Assembly: GCA_963817785.1 (NCBI GenBank)
Contig: CAWFPL010000005.1
Span: 175,436 to 239,435, forward strand
DNA from: JAKALD01 sp963817785
GTDB taxonomy: Bacteria; Pseudomonadota; Gammaproteobacteria; Burkholderiales; SG8-39
DNA: 64,000 nucleotides
Direction of reading: 5' to 3'
Position numbers and translations under genes: made by a program. Below are positions 8,223 to 17,141 of this stretch, one piece after another. Positions within the stretch are counted from its first letter, which is position 1. Each line of letters opens with the position of its first letter. Below the pieces are notes generated by a model. The model did no database searches. It was given only the letters and a program-made list of their open reading frames with translations, and was not told the origin of the DNA.

Positions 8223-8876
8223 TTACAGAAAGACGACGTGGCGGATGATCATGACCGACACATCCACCAGCGGCCCCAGCACCACGCCCAGCACGTTCGT
8301 GACCAGCAACAGAATGAGCAGCGGCAGCCCCCACCGCTCGAGCTTGGCGTAGCGCCAGGCCATACGCTGAGGCAGCAGGCTCGCCAGGATGCGCCCACCG
8401 TCGAGCGGCAGGATCGGCAGCAGATTCAGGAACATGAACACCAGGTTCACCACCAGCCCGGCCTTCGCCATCTCCGCCATCGGCAGCGTAAAGAAATTGA
8501 GGGGCAGAACGATCGCCAGCTTGAGCAGCAGCGCCCAGCCGAGCGCCATGCACAGATTCGACGCGGGGCCTGCTGCCGCGACCCAGAGCATGTGCTGCTT
8601 CGGGCGGCGCAGCGCCGAAAAATTCACCGGCACGGGCTTGGCCCAGCCGAACAGGAACCGACCGCCGGACACGGCCAGGATGACTAGCGGCACTACGATC
8701 GTTCCGACCAGGTCGATATGGCGCATGGGATTCAGGCTGATGCGCCCCTGCGCGTAAGCGGTCATGTCCCCGAAGTGCCGTGCCACGTAGCCGTGCGCGG
8801 CTTCGTGCAGGGTGATGGCGAAGAGCACCGGGAGGGCGTAAATGGCAATGGTTTGAACGAGTTGATTTATGTCCAT
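8223..8876 (-). CDS. site-2 protease family (M50) membrane metallopeptidase
   Basis: This is a short integral-membrane zinc metalloprotease of the site-2 protease family. The zinc motif HEAAH (residues 24-28) lies in the first membrane segment and the second motif LPLDGGR near residue 145 lies in a later one. Five to six hydrophobic segments fill the 217 residues. It lacks the PDZ domain of RseP, so it belongs to the minimal M50B group whose substrates are mostly unknown. It is commonly found beside trpS and scpA in betaproteobacteria. Confidence 0.9.
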   Translation of the reverse strand: MDINQLVQTIAIYALPVLFAITLHEAAHGYVARHFGDMTAYAQGRISLNPMRHIDLVGTIVVPLVILAVSGGRFLFGWAKPVPVNFSALRRPKQHMLWVAAAGPASNLCMALGWALLLKLAIVLPLNFFTLPMAEMAKAGLVVNLVFMFLNLLPILPLDGGRILASLLPQRMAWRYAKLERWGLPLLILLLVTNVLGVVLGPLVDVSVMIIRHVVFL

Positions 8877-8940
8877 CGCCTGGAAAATCGTAAAGCGTGC
8901 GATTTTAGCAGACGCCGCGATCCCAGATCGCGTCCCCCGC

Positions 8941-9576
8941 TCAGTGCGCCGCCGGATAGCCGAATGGCGCGAGCGAACCGCGCCCTTTGCGCACGACCAG
9001 CGGCTCGCCGGCGGTCAGGTCGATCACCGTCGTCGGTTGCACGCCGCAGGAGCCGGAGTCGATGATCAGGTCGAGGACGTGCTCGATGCGCACCCGGATC
9101 TCCTCGGCATCGGACAGCGGCGCCGGGTCGCCTGGAAGAATCAGCGTCGCCGACAGCATCGGCTCGTCGAGCTCGACCAGCAGCGCGTGCGCCACCGCGT
9201 GCTCCGGCACGCGCACTCCGATCGTCTTGCGGCGCGGGTGCAGCAGGCGGCGCGGCACTTCGCGCGTCGCGCGCAGGATGAAGGTGTAGCTGCCCGGCGT
9301 GGCGGCCTTCAGCAGCCGGTACTGAACGTTGTCGACAATGGCATAGGTCGCGATCTGGGAGAGATCGCGGCACATCAGCGTCAGCTGGTGCTTTTCGTCC
9401 ACCCCGCGCACGCGCCGCAGCCGCTCCAGCGCCTTGGCGTCGCCCAGCTGACAGCCGAGCGCATAACACGAGTCGGTCGGGTACGCGATCAAACCGCCTC
9501 GGCGCACGATCTCCGCCGCCTGCCGGACGAGGCGCGGCTGGGGGTGGGTGGCGTGGATGGCGAAGTACTGGGCCAT
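8941..9576 (-). CDS. L-threonylcarbamoyladenylate synthase family protein (YciO/TsaC type)
   Basis: The 211-residue protein has the Sua5/YciO/YrdC fold: GGLIAYPTDSCYALGC near residues 25-40, KHQLTLMCRDLSQIA, and the PGSYTFILRATREVPRRL substrate-binding segment. Members either make threonylcarbamoyl-AMP for tRNA t6A (TsaC) or are paralogues of unknown role (YciO). The sequence looks more like YciO. Start ATG 9576 lies 4 nt after the PHP gene stop; the longer frame overlaps that gene and is rejected. Confidence 0.9.
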   Translation of the reverse strand: MAQYFAIHATHPQPRLVRQAAEIVRRGGLIAYPTDSCYALGCQLGDAKALERLRRVRGVDEKHQLTLMCRDLSQIATYAIVDNVQYRLLKAATPGSYTFILRATREVPRRLLHPRRKTIGVRVPEHAVAHALLVELDEPMLSATLILPGDPAPLSDAEEIRVRIEHVLDLIIDSGSCGVQPTTVIDLTAGEPLVVRKGRGSLAPFGYPAAH

Positions 9577-9580
9577 CGGA

Positions 9581-10411
9581 CTAGAAGGCCCATTCCCGCC
9601 ACAGCGAGCGCAACCCCGGCCCGAGCGCCGGCGGGCCGCCCAGCTCGGCGCCCTCGCCCGGGGCGTGGAAGTCGGAACCGCGCGAAGCGGCCAGGCCATA
9701 GTGAAGAGCCAGCGCGGCGAAACGACTGCGATGATCGGGCGAATGGCTGCCTGCGGCGACCTCGATGCCCTCCCCGCCCGCAGCGCAGAACTGGCCGAGC
9801 AAATCGTGCAACGCGCCGGCGCTCAAGGCGTAGCGCCCGGGATGCGCGAGCACTGCCTGTCCGCCTGCGACCCGGATCCAGCGCACCGCATCCGCCAGTG
9901 CGGCCCACTGATGCGGCACGTATCCCGGCTTGCCCGGAACCAGGTAGTGCCGAAACGCCGCCCTCGCATCTGCGACCACGCCGCTGTTGGCGAGATGGCG
10001 CGCGAAGTGTGCGCGGCCCACGCTCGCCGGGTTCGCCGCGTAGCCCAGCGCACCTTCCAGGCTGTCGCGGATTCCCGCAGCAGCCAGCCCGCTCGCCATG
10101 CGCCGCGCGCGCTCCAGGCGCCCACCTCGTAGCGCCGCGAGCGCAGCGATGAGCTCGGGATGTCGCCGATCAACGCGCAACCCGAGCACGTGCACGCTTT
10201 GCCCGCGCCAGGTGACGGAGATCTCGACCCCATCGACCAGGCCGATGCCGGCCGCCCGCGCCGCCTCGTGCGCCTCGGCGAGGCCGTCGAGCTGATCGTG
10301 GTCGGTCAACGCCAGCACGTCGACGCCGCGCTCGGCGGCGCGGTGCACGACAGCGGCGGGCGCGAGCGCGCCGTCGGAGGCGGTGGAATGGCAGTGCAGA
10401 TCGACGTTCAT
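9581..10411 (-). CDS. PHP-domain phosphoesterase (RNase AM / 3',5'-nucleoside bisphosphatase type)
   Basis: This stand-alone PHP hydrolase has the metal motifs MNVDLHCHSTASDG at the N-terminus, ALTDHDQLDG around residue 40, VDGVEISV, and later AHPGRYAL and GSDFHAPGE. This arrangement is typical of the YciV/TrpH family, which acts on 3',5'-nucleoside bisphosphates or trims RNA 5' ends. The ATG overlaps the stop of the upstream hydrolase by 4 nt (ATGA). The 276-residue length fits the family. Confidence 0.9.
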   Translation of the reverse strand: MNVDLHCHSTASDGALAPAAVVHRAAERGVDVLALTDHDQLDGLAEAHEAARAAGIGLVDGVEISVTWRGQSVHVLGLRVDRRHPELIAALAALRGGRLERARRMASGLAAAGIRDSLEGALGYAANPASVGRAHFARHLANSGVVADARAAFRHYLVPGKPGYVPHQWAALADAVRWIRVAGGQAVLAHPGRYALSAGALHDLLGQFCAAGGEGIEVAAGSHSPDHRSRFAALALHYGLAASRGSDFHAPGEGAELGGPPALGPGLRSLWREWAF

Positions 10412-11298
10412 GCCGGAGCGCGCAGGAATGCCTCGACCAGCTGCGCCACCTCCTCCGGCTGGTCGTGATGCAGCATGTGCCCCGCGCCTTGCACCGTGAC
10501 GTGGCGCAGACTGCGGAAGGCGGCGCGCCGCTGCGCGTATTCCTCGGTGCCGATGCCCATGCGCCTGAGCGTATCCGATTCGCTTGCATCGACCCACAGC
10601 ACGGGCGCGTTGACCTGCTGCCAGATGGCGCGCGCCTCCTCGTACCGGTAGAGCACCGGGTTCACGATCTTGTGCGCCGGGTCGCCGCGCAGCACCACGC
10701 TGCCGTCATCCGCCGGGCGGCCCCAATGCTGCGCCAGAAACTCGGCGCGATCGCGCCGCAGGCGCGGATTGTCCTGCTGCAGCCGATCGGCGAGCGCGGC
10801 AAAGCTTGCGTATGGCCGCAGGCGCGGCCGCGCGCGCAGTTCATCCAGCCAGCGTGCGTAGCGCTTGGTTGCCTGCTCGGGGCGCGTCGCCGACATGCCG
10901 AAGCCCTCAAGATTGACCAGCCGTGCGACCCGTTGCGGCCGCACTCCGGCGTAAAGCGCCGCGACGTTGCCCCCCAGGCTGTGTCCGACCACGTTGAGCG
11001 GGGCATCGGGCTGGATCCGGTCGAGCAGCGCGTCCAGGTCGGCCACGTAATCCGGGAACCAGTAGCAGTCCGCCGGTCCCCAATCGGTCAGACCGTAGCC
11101 GCGCCAATCCAGCGCGTAGACGTCCCACTGCGGAGCCAAAGCGTCGACGAGAAACTGAAACGACGCCGAGACGTCCATCCAGCCGTGCAGCAGCACCAGG
11201 CGCTGCGCGGCATCGCCGCGCCAATGGCGCACGTGGTAACGCAGGCCGCGGATCTCGTGGAACAGGGACTCGCTGGAGCGCATGGCCGCTGGTGGCAT
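10408..11298 (-). CDS. alpha/beta hydrolase
   Basis: This is a serine hydrolase of the alpha/beta fold. The oxyanion-hole segment VLLHGWMDVSASF is followed by the nucleophile elbow GHSLGG, an acidic residue near VLWVDASESD and the catalytic His in GAGHMLHHDQPEEV. The substrate cannot be told from sequence. I chose ATG 11298 (MPPAAMRSS); ATG 11283 is also possible. The longer frame runs 180 nt into dadA and is rejected. Confidence 0.88.
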   Translation of the reverse strand: MPPAAMRSSESLFHEIRGLRYHVRHWRGDAAQRLVLLHGWMDVSASFQFLVDALAPQWDVYALDWRGYGLTDWGPADCYWFPDYVADLDALLDRIQPDAPLNVVGHSLGGNVAALYAGVRPQRVARLVNLEGFGMSATRPEQATKRYARWLDELRARPRLRPYASFAALADRLQQDNPRLRRDRAEFLAQHWGRPADDGSVVLRGDPAHKIVNPVLYRYEEARAIWQQVNAPVLWVDASESDTLRRMGIGTEEYAQRRAAFRSLRHVTVQGAGHMLHHDQPEEVAQLVEAFLRAPA

Positions 11299-11336
11299 AA
11301 GGGGTGATGTTAGCAAGCGCGCGCCACTTGCCGAAT

Positions 11337-12581
11337 TCAGCGAAAGCGGAATTCCGCTTCCGGGCGCCTGCCGTCGATCAGCTCCGCGAGCGCTTTGGCC
11401 GAGCCGCACGCGAGCGTCCAGCCGAGAGTTCCATGGCCGGTATTGAGAAACAGATTGGATAGACGCGTGCGCCCGATCACCGGGACATTGCTCGGGGTCG
11501 CCGGCCGCAGACCGGCCCAATGCTCCACGTCATCGACCGCAGCGAGTGCCGGAAACAGGCGGCGTACGCGCTTCAGGATGGCCGCACCGCGCACCGGGTT
11601 GAGGCTGGTGTCGTAGCCCGCCAGCTCGGCGGTGCCGGCCGCGCGCAACCGGTCGCCCAGACGCGAGATCACGATCTTGCATTCATCGTCGGTCAGGCTC
11701 ACAGAGGGAGCAGCCGCGGCGCGCCTGCCGAGCGGCAACGTGATCGAGTAGCCCTTGAGCGGATAGATCGGGACGCGAATGCCCAGCGGCGCGAGCAACC
11801 GCCTGCTATAGCTGCCCAGCGACACGACATAGGCGTCGGCAACCAGGCGCTGCGCGCCGCCGGCCAGCCGCAATCCTGCGACGCGCCCGCCCGCGGCCTC
11901 GATCGCCTCGAGCGTCGTTTGGTACAAGAACTTCACCCCGCGCTCGCCTGCCAGGCGCGCGAGACCCTGGGTGAACTTGAAGGCGTCCCCGGATTCATCC
12001 TGCGGCGTGTAGACGCCGCCGACGATTCCGACCTCGGAATCCTTCAGCGCCGGCTCGATCGCCAGGCATTCGGCCGCGGACTTGAGCTCGCGCTCGATGC
12101 CCAGCGCCCGCATCGCTTGAGCGTGGACCGCGAGCGCCTCGAAGTCTCGTTGCCCGGTGCAAAAGTGCAGAATGCCGCGCGCGAGCCGGTCGTACTCCAG
12201 CCCTGTCTCGGCACGCAGCGCGATCAGGCATTGCCGGCTGTAGAGCGCCAGGCCGGCGAGCTCGCGCACGTTGCGCTCGAAGCGCCCCGGCAGGCACTCG
12301 ATCAAAAAACGCAGCCCCCAGGCCCACTGCGCCCAATCCGCGCGCGGCCGGAACAGCAATGGCGCATCTTCGCGCCCAAGCCAGCGCAGCACTCGCGGCA
12401 CGACCGCCGGACTCGCCCATGGCTCCGCATGACCGGCTGAAATCTGGCCGCCATTGGCGTACGAGGTTTCCAGCCCGGCCTGCTCCCTGCGCTCCACCAC
12501 CGTGACCTCGTGGCCGGCACGCGCCAGATACCAGGCGCTCGCCACGCCCACCACACCGGCGCCGAGCACCACGACCTTCAT
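11337..12581 (-). CDS. dadA: D-amino acid dehydrogenase small subunit
   Basis: This is an FAD-dependent oxidoreductase that deaminates D-amino acids (typically D-alanine) to 2-oxo acids and passes electrons to the respiratory chain. The N-terminus MKVVVLGAGVVGVASAWYLA is the FAD-binding dinucleotide fold, followed by ETSYANGGQISAGHAEPWA, a DadA signature. The C-terminal GLRPATPSNVPVIGRT and NTGHGTLGWTLACGS segments complete the FAD site. The 414-residue length is standard. No alanine racemase partner (dadX) is adjacent. Confidence 0.93.
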   Translation of the reverse strand: MKVVVLGAGVVGVASAWYLARAGHEVTVVERREQAGLETSYANGGQISAGHAEPWASPAVVPRVLRWLGREDAPLLFRPRADWAQWAWGLRFLIECLPGRFERNVRELAGLALYSRQCLIALRAETGLEYDRLARGILHFCTGQRDFEALAVHAQAMRALGIERELKSAAECLAIEPALKDSEVGIVGGVYTPQDESGDAFKFTQGLARLAGERGVKFLYQTTLEAIEAAGGRVAGLRLAGGAQRLVADAYVVSLGSYSRRLLAPLGIRVPIYPLKGYSITLPLGRRAAAAPSVSLTDDECKIVISRLGDRLRAAGTAELAGYDTSLNPVRGAAILKRVRRLFPALAAVDDVEHWAGLRPATPSNVPVIGRTRLSNLFLNTGHGTLGWTLACGSAKALAELIDGRRPEAEFRFR

Positions 12582-12621
12582 TGCGCGCTTCTCTCAATCA
12601 CAGCATCGCCGCCGCGCGGGC

Positions 12622-12627
12622 TATGAT
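12622..12627 (+). promoter_or_regulatory. candidate -10 element for the gamma-CA gene
   Basis: A TATGAT hexamer (5 of 6 matches to TATAAT) lies about 35 nt before the chosen start codon in the divergent spacer from dadA. No convincing -35 could be paired with it. Confidence 0.3.
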
Positions 12628-12661
12628 AGCGGTCCGCTCCAACCCGACCTCCTGCACGCCG

Positions 12662-13207
12662 ATGCCCTTGTTTTCGATCGGAGAGCGCCGCCCGGATCTG
12701 CGCGGCGCGCACCACTATGTTGCGCACGACGCCACGCTCGTCGGCTCGATCGTCCTCGAAGACGACGTGAGCATCTGGTTCAAGGTGGTGATTCGGGCGG
12801 AAAACGATCAGGTCAACATCGGTGCAGGCACCAACGTCCAGGATGGCTCGGTTCTGCACGTGGACCCGGATTATCCGATGACGCTCGGGCGGCTGGTAAC
12901 CGTGGGCCACAAGGTGATGTTGCATGGTTGCACGGTCGGCGACGGCAGCCTGATCGGCATCAACAGCGTGGTGATGAACGGCGCGCGCATCGGCAAGGGC
13001 TCGCTGATCGGCGCCAACACACTGATCCCGGAGGGCAAGGAGATTCCCGAGGGCGTTCTGGTGCTGGGCTCGCCCGGCAAGGTCGTGCGCGAGCTGAGGA
13101 AGGAAGAGCAGGATCACCTGCTTAAGATCGCGCACGGCTACGTCGAGCGCTCCAAGTGGTACAGGAAGGAATTCAGGGAAGTCGCGCCTCCCCCTTCGGC
13201 TAGGTAA
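12662..13207 (+). CDS. gamma-carbonic anhydrase-like hexapeptide-repeat protein
   Basis: The 181-residue protein is a left-handed parallel beta-helix built of hexapeptide repeats (VNIGAGTNVQDGSVLH, SLIGINSVVMNGARIG). The three zinc-ligand histidines of gamma-CA-like proteins appear in VLHVD and GHKVMLHGC. Relatives (YrdA, PaaY, CaiE) include carbonic anhydrases and thioesterases, so the activity is uncertain. ATG 12662 gives the typical start MPLFSIGERRP; an in-frame ATG at 12623 is less likely. It converges with the SDR gene, 7 nt away. Confidence 0.88.
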   Translation: MPLFSIGERRPDLRGAHHYVAHDATLVGSIVLEDDVSIWFKVVIRAENDQVNIGAGTNVQDGSVLHVDPDYPMTLGRLVTVGHKVMLHGCTVGDGSLIGINSVVMNGARIGKGSLIGANTLIPEGKEIPEGVLVLGSPGKVVRELRKEEQDHLLKIAHGYVERSKWYRKEFREVAPPPSAR

Positions 13208-13214
13208 TCGGCGC

Positions 13215-13982
13215 TTACTTTGGCGCCATGCGGATGGCGCCATCCAGCCGGATCACTTCCGCGTTCAGCATCTCGTTCTCGACGATGCTCTTCACCAGCT
13301 GGGCGTACTCCGCCGGCCGGCCGAGACGCGGCGGGAACGGAACCATCCTGCCGAGCGACTCCCGCGCCTCCTGCGGCAGGCCGAGCAGCATCGGGGTCTC
13401 GAAAATGCCGGGTGCGATGGTGCAGACCCGAATGCCGTTGCGCGACAGGTCGCGTGCGATCGGCAGCGTCATGCCCACGACGCCGCCCTTCGACGCCGAG
13501 TAAGCTGCCTGTCCGATCTGCCCGTCGAACGCCGCCACCGAGGCCGTGTTGACGATCACGCCGCGTTCTCCGGCTGCGTTCGGCCCTGCCTGCGCCATGG
13601 CGTCGGCGGCAAGCCGGATCATGTTGAAGGTGCCGATCAGGTTGACGCCGATCACGCGCGCGAAGCGCTCCAGGCTGTGAGGCCCTTCCTTGCCGATCGT
13701 CTTCTCGGCGATGGCGATCCCGGCGCAGTTCACCAGCACGTGCACGCCGCCGAATTCCCTCACCGCGAGCGCGACCGCCGCGCGACCGTCGGTTTCCGAG
13801 GTGACGTCGGTCCGGACGAAGCGCGCGTTGCCGCTGAGCTCCTTGGCCAGCTTTTCGCCCGCCTCCGCCTGCATGTCGGCAATCACCGCCTTGCCACCGC
13901 CTTCTATGGCCATGCGCACGGTGGCGGCACCCAGTCCGGAGGCGCCGCCGGTGACGAGGAAAACGCTGTTTTTGACCTGCAT
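13215..13982 (-). CDS. short-chain dehydrogenase, 3-hydroxyacyl-CoA dehydrogenase type II-like
   Basis: This is a classical SDR of 255 residues: NAD-binding TGGASGLG at 11-18, NCAG motif, catalytic Ser in NTASVAAF and YSASKGG near residue 160. The SVAAFDGQIGQAAYSASKGGV region and the C-terminal GLPQEARESLGRMVPFPPRLG match the HSD17B10 type, which oxidises (S)-3-hydroxyacyl-CoA, especially branched chains. GGAG lies 6 nt before the ATG. Its promoter appears to be 14010-14038. Confidence 0.9.
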   Translation of the reverse strand: MQVKNSVFLVTGGASGLGAATVRMAIEGGGKAVIADMQAEAGEKLAKELSGNARFVRTDVTSETDGRAAVALAVREFGGVHVLVNCAGIAIAEKTIGKEGPHSLERFARVIGVNLIGTFNMIRLAADAMAQAGPNAAGERGVIVNTASVAAFDGQIGQAAYSASKGGVVGMTLPIARDLSRNGIRVCTIAPGIFETPMLLGLPQEARESLGRMVPFPPRLGRPAEYAQLVKSIVENEMLNAEVIRLDGAIRMAPK

Positions 13983-14009
13983 GTAACGCTCCGGGTGATG
14001 GGGGTCGGG

Positions 14010-14038
14010 ATGCTAAAGCGTTTGCACGGCAGCGGCAA
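14010..14038 (-). promoter_or_regulatory. sigma-70 promoter of the SDR gene
   Basis: On the minus strand TTGCCG and TAGCAT are separated by exactly 17 nt, each matching the consensus at 4 of 6 positions, and lie about 28 nt before the start codon. Confidence 0.5.
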
Positions 14039-14150
14039 CCTCGGGCGCCTGCACACCGACTTAGTGCACATTACCCCGCGAGGTCGCAGTTACGCACCGA
14101 TGTAGGGCGATGCAGACTTTCGGGCTCGCGGCGAGACAGGGAGAAAAATA

Positions 14151-14164
14151 CTCGTCATAACCAG
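14151..14164 (+). promoter_or_regulatory. degenerate upstream operator copy, unit 1
   Basis: CTCGTCATAACCAG resembles the palindrome at 14221-14232 and lies with its centre about 70 bp upstream of it. The same position relative to the promoter is occupied by similar sites in the other two units. Confidence 0.55.
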
Positions 14165-14197
14165 ACACTAGTCTCGTTCCGACCGCAGCTTGCGAAA

Positions 14198-14213
14198 TGG
14201 CACGCGGCTTGCA
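14198..14213 (+). promoter_or_regulatory. sigma-54 (-24/-12) promoter, unit 1
   Basis: TGGCACGCGGCTTGCA matches the sigma-54 consensus TGGCAC-N5-TTGCW exactly, with GG at 14199-14200 and GC at 14211-14212. The expected transcription start falls in the palindrome just downstream. No enhancer-binding activator gene is in the window. Confidence 0.75.
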
Positions 14214-14220
14214 AAGAGCC

Positions 14221-14232
14221 TTGTCATGACAA
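14221..14232 (+). promoter_or_regulatory. palindromic operator TTGTCATGACAA, unit 1
   Basis: This perfect 12-bp palindrome at the predicted start site recurs at the two other promoters of this region. Its GTC-AT-GAC core fits sites bound by HutC-type GntR repressors, and such a regulator is encoded at 21457-22263. Binding by that protein is inferred. Confidence 0.65.
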
Positions 14233-14356
14233 CCACAGCTGACCAGACATGACTCGCAGCTACCGGAGCGCGACCACAGGTCGCAGGCGAGTGCCACGAT
14301 CCATCTCCCCAGCGCAAGACAACAACCAGATTCACTGTCCATACCAGGAGTCAACC

Positions 14357-15379
14357 GTGACTGCCAGTCAAGACTATCGCTCACGCTTTCGCAAGCTGGC
14401 CACTGTTTTTCTTGCGGCTATCGCCGTCCAGCTTGCAGGCGGGTCAGTCCCTGCGTTCTCTCAAGAAACGCCGGTCATCTCCGTGGGAACGCAGCCGTAT
14501 CCCGGGGAGGCAAGCATATTCGTCGCGCAGGACAAGGGATTCTTCGCCAAAGCCGGAGTGCGCGTCGACGACCGCAAGATGCAGTCGGGACTCCTCACCA
14601 TGAATGCAATGCTCGCGGGCTCGCTTGACATTGCGACCCCTGTAGAGACCGGTCCGATGTTCGCGATTTCGAATGGCTCGGACCTCGCCGTTCTTGCCCA
14701 GATATCCTACAACCCGGAGGAAGTAAAACCACTGGTTCGCGTCGCTTCGGGAGTCAAGAGCGCGAAAGATCTTGTCGGGAAGCGCCTCGGATACGGAGCC
14801 GGATCCAGCAATCAGTTCGCCATGTACAACTGGCTGAAGGCCGGCGGTGTCTCCGCGTCGCAGGTGACGCTTGTCAATCTGCAACCCGCTGACCTGGTGA
14901 CAGCCCTGCTCACCGGGAAGATCGACGTCGGCTTCACTTGGGAGCCGTTCTTGACGTCGGCCGTCGAGAAAAGCCACGGAAAGGTAGTCGTCGTCGAAGG
15001 CCAGCACCTGTATTCATCGCGCCTCTTGCTCGTCAGCCGCCCCGCTTGGACGGGGAAGAACAAGGATGCGATTTCCCGCTTTCTTCGAGCCCTGACGATG
15101 GCGGCGGACTGGATACGTATAAACCGGGCCGAGGCGGTGCAAATCACCGCCGCGCACATTTCCATGGATCCAAAGAAGCTGGACCCGATCTTCGATCGGT
15201 GGCAGTTCGGCGTCGGGTTGTCGAACGACCTAGTCAGCGCCTTTGACGCCCAATTCCAGTGGGCGTCCCAAGCGCACCTGCTGCGGACTGGTACCAAGCA
15301 GCCGGACTTCGCCAAGTACTTCTATCCCGACAGCCTCGCGCAGGTCCAGCCGGAGAGCGTCACGTATTCGCAGAAATGA
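14357..15379 (+). CDS. ABC transporter substrate-binding protein, NMT1/SsuA-like (system 1)
   Basis: This 340-residue periplasmic solute-binding protein belongs to the NMT1/THI5-SsuA-TauA group, which binds small molecules such as sulfonates, nitrate, pyrimidines or riboflavin. GTG 14357 was chosen because AGGAG lies 6 nt upstream. It gives a signal peptide with hydrophobic core LATVFLAAIAVQLAGGSVPA and a likely cleavage after AFSQE. The mature part contains the fold's motif VAQDKGFFAKAGVRV and VGFTWEPFLTS. It opens unit 1 under the sigma-54/operator region. The ligand is unknown. Confidence 0.9.
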   Translation: MTASQDYRSRFRKLATVFLAAIAVQLAGGSVPAFSQETPVISVGTQPYPGEASIFVAQDKGFFAKAGVRVDDRKMQSGLLTMNAMLAGSLDIATPVETGPMFAISNGSDLAVLAQISYNPEEVKPLVRVASGVKSAKDLVGKRLGYGAGSSNQFAMYNWLKAGGVSASQVTLVNLQPADLVTALLTGKIDVGFTWEPFLTSAVEKSHGKVVVVEGQHLYSSRLLLVSRPAWTGKNKDAISRFLRALTMAADWIRINRAEAVQITAAHISMDPKKLDPIFDRWQFGVGLSNDLVSAFDAQFQWASQAHLLRTGTKQPDFAKYFYPDSLAQVQPESVTYSQK

Positions 15380-15424
15380 TCTTCGACATTCGCGCCGTCA
15401 GCTCGAGCAGCAAAGGATCTAGCT

Positions 15425-16204
15425 GTGCATTCCGCAATTGAATTTCGCGCGGCGTCGATGGACTTCCGGTCCGCACAAGGCGAGTCAACCCTGGTCTTTC
15501 GTGCCCTGGACCTGACGATTCACGCTGGCGAATTCTTCTGCGTACTCGGACCATCGGGGTGCGGGAAGACGACCTTGCTCAACATGATCGCCGGCTTCGT
15601 TATGCCGACCGCCGGTCGGGTGCTGGCCAACGGTGCCCCGGTAAAAGGTCCGGGGTCCGATCGCGGTTGCGTGTTCCAGGAGTATTCGCTGTTCCCATGG
15701 CTCACGGTCGAACAAAACATTGAGTTCGGCCTGAAGAGCCGGGGTGTCGTCGGTGCAGAACGTGCGCGCCTCGTCGAGCGCCACCTCGACCTGATCGGGC
15801 TCCGCGACATGAGGAAGAAATACCCGTTCGAATTGTCCGGCGGGATGCAGCAACGGGTCGGGATCGCGCGCGCCTTAATCAACAGCCCTTCGGTCCTGCT
15901 CATGGACGAGCCGTTCGCCGCTCTCGACGCAATCACGCGAACCATGATGCAGCGAGAGCTATTGTCGATATGGCAAGCCACCAGGACAACTGTCTTCTAC
16001 ATCACCCACAACATCGAGGAGGCGGTCTTCCTCGGGACCAGAGTGGCGGTAATGGCCTCTCGACCCGGTCGGATCGCGCGGCTGGTCGACGTTGACCTGG
16101 ATCATCCACGCGACCGCACCGGAGGTCGGTTCAACGAGATTTACCGTGAGCTCGAAGCTGCGCTGTACGCACACGTCGGTTCGATAGGCTTGGCAAGGGC
16201 GTAG
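15425..16204 (+). CDS. ABC transporter ATPase (system 1)
   Basis: This 259-residue ATPase belongs to the nitrate/sulfonate/taurine importer subfamily. Walker A is GPSGCGKT (residues 42-49), the signature LSGGMQQRVGIARAL follows near residue 138, Walker B is LLMDEPFAALD, and the switch His lies in YITHNIEEAV. GTG 15425 is preceded by AAAGGA. It lies 45 nt after the binding-protein gene and 3 nt before the permease gene. Confidence 0.95.
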   Translation: MHSAIEFRAASMDFRSAQGESTLVFRALDLTIHAGEFFCVLGPSGCGKTTLLNMIAGFVMPTAGRVLANGAPVKGPGSDRGCVFQEYSLFPWLTVEQNIEFGLKSRGVVGAERARLVERHLDLIGLRDMRKKYPFELSGGMQQRVGIARALINSPSVLLMDEPFAALDAITRTMMQRELLSIWQATRTTVFYITHNIEEAVFLGTRVAVMASRPGRIARLVDVDLDHPRDRTGGRFNEIYRELEAALYAHVGSIGLARA

Positions 16205-16207
16205 GAA

Positions 16208-17059
16208 ATGTCCACCTCTAACACCGCACCCAAAAGTTTCCCCGACGGTCAACGCGTCGCTCGAAGCGCGCCGACGGGACGTGCCGGTAAATTTTTCTCG
16301 CGCGCGCCGGCCATCCTCAATGGACTGATCGGAATCGCCGGGGCGCTGGCACTCTGGCAGATGATCCTGGTGATGGGGTGGGTCGATCCGAACCTCATGC
16401 CCGGGCCTCTGACTGTACTCGGTGCAGCCGTGGACATGGCCAAGAGCGGCGAGTTGTTCGTCGACATAGGGGCCAGCGTCGCGCGCGCTCTCTCCGGTCT
16501 GGTCATCGGTTCGACGATCGGGATTCTGTTCGGACTTCTCACCGGCAGGAGCCGGGTCTTTGCGCAGATCCTGGAGCCGCTCGCACAGCTTTTCCGATCA
16601 ATACCGGCGATTGCCTTTGTCCCGCTGGCCATCATCTGGTTTGGGCTAGGCGAGCAGAGCAAGTTGTTCTTGATCAGCTTTGGCGTGTTCTTTCCGGTCT
16701 GGATCAATACGCTCATGGGCGTGAAGAACGTCCGCCCGGTCTACATCAGGGCAGCCAGAAGCATCGGCGTGTCGCGAGAACAGCTGCTGCGCCGGGTCGT
16801 GCTGCCGGCAGCCCTTCCATTCATCATCACGGGCGTTCGGATCAGCATATCAATCGCCTACATCATGTTGGCCGCTGCCGAGATGGCAGGCGCGCGAGTG
16901 GGATTGGGCCAGATGATTCAGGAATCGTACCAGGTGTTCAGAACCGACCGCATGATCGTCGGTATCCTGGTCCTCGGGATCCTCGGGCTGGTTTCAGACC
17001 GCCTGTTCATGGCAACGCTGCGCAAGCTGTTCCCCTGGTACGGCGCCGATCGAGAGTAG
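16208..17059 (+). CDS. ABC transporter permease (system 1)
   Basis: This inner-membrane permease has 283 residues and about six transmembrane segments. The EAA loop that contacts the ATPase reads YIRAARSIGVSREQLLRRVVLPAALP. TAGGAA immediately precedes the ATG, overlapping the stop of the ATPase gene, so the genes are co-translated. It forms a SsuABC/TauABC-like importer with the two preceding genes. Confidence 0.94.
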   Translation: MSTSNTAPKSFPDGQRVARSAPTGRAGKFFSRAPAILNGLIGIAGALALWQMILVMGWVDPNLMPGPLTVLGAAVDMAKSGELFVDIGASVARALSGLVIGSTIGILFGLLTGRSRVFAQILEPLAQLFRSIPAIAFVPLAIIWFGLGEQSKLFLISFGVFFPVWINTLMGVKNVRPVYIRAARSIGVSREQLLRRVVLPAALPFIITGVRISISIAYIMLAAAEMAGARVGLGQMIQESYQVFRTDRMIVGILVLGILGLVSDRLFMATLRKLFPWYGADRE

Positions 17060-17141
17060 GCGTGGACGCGGACATGGCGAGGAGCCAGCCACAGAGTTTC
17101 GGACCGAGCGTACCGCGCGCCCAGACTGGAGAGAACAGCCC

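Larger units (their letters stand above)
13983..14356. other. intergenic control region between the SDR gene and the first ABC unit
   Basis: This 374-bp spacer holds the minus-strand sigma-70 promoter of the SDR gene and, on the plus strand, the upstream half-operator, sigma-54 element and palindrome of the first ABC unit, then a leader of about 130 nt. The stretch 14040-14150 shows no recognisable gene or structure. Confidence 0.7.
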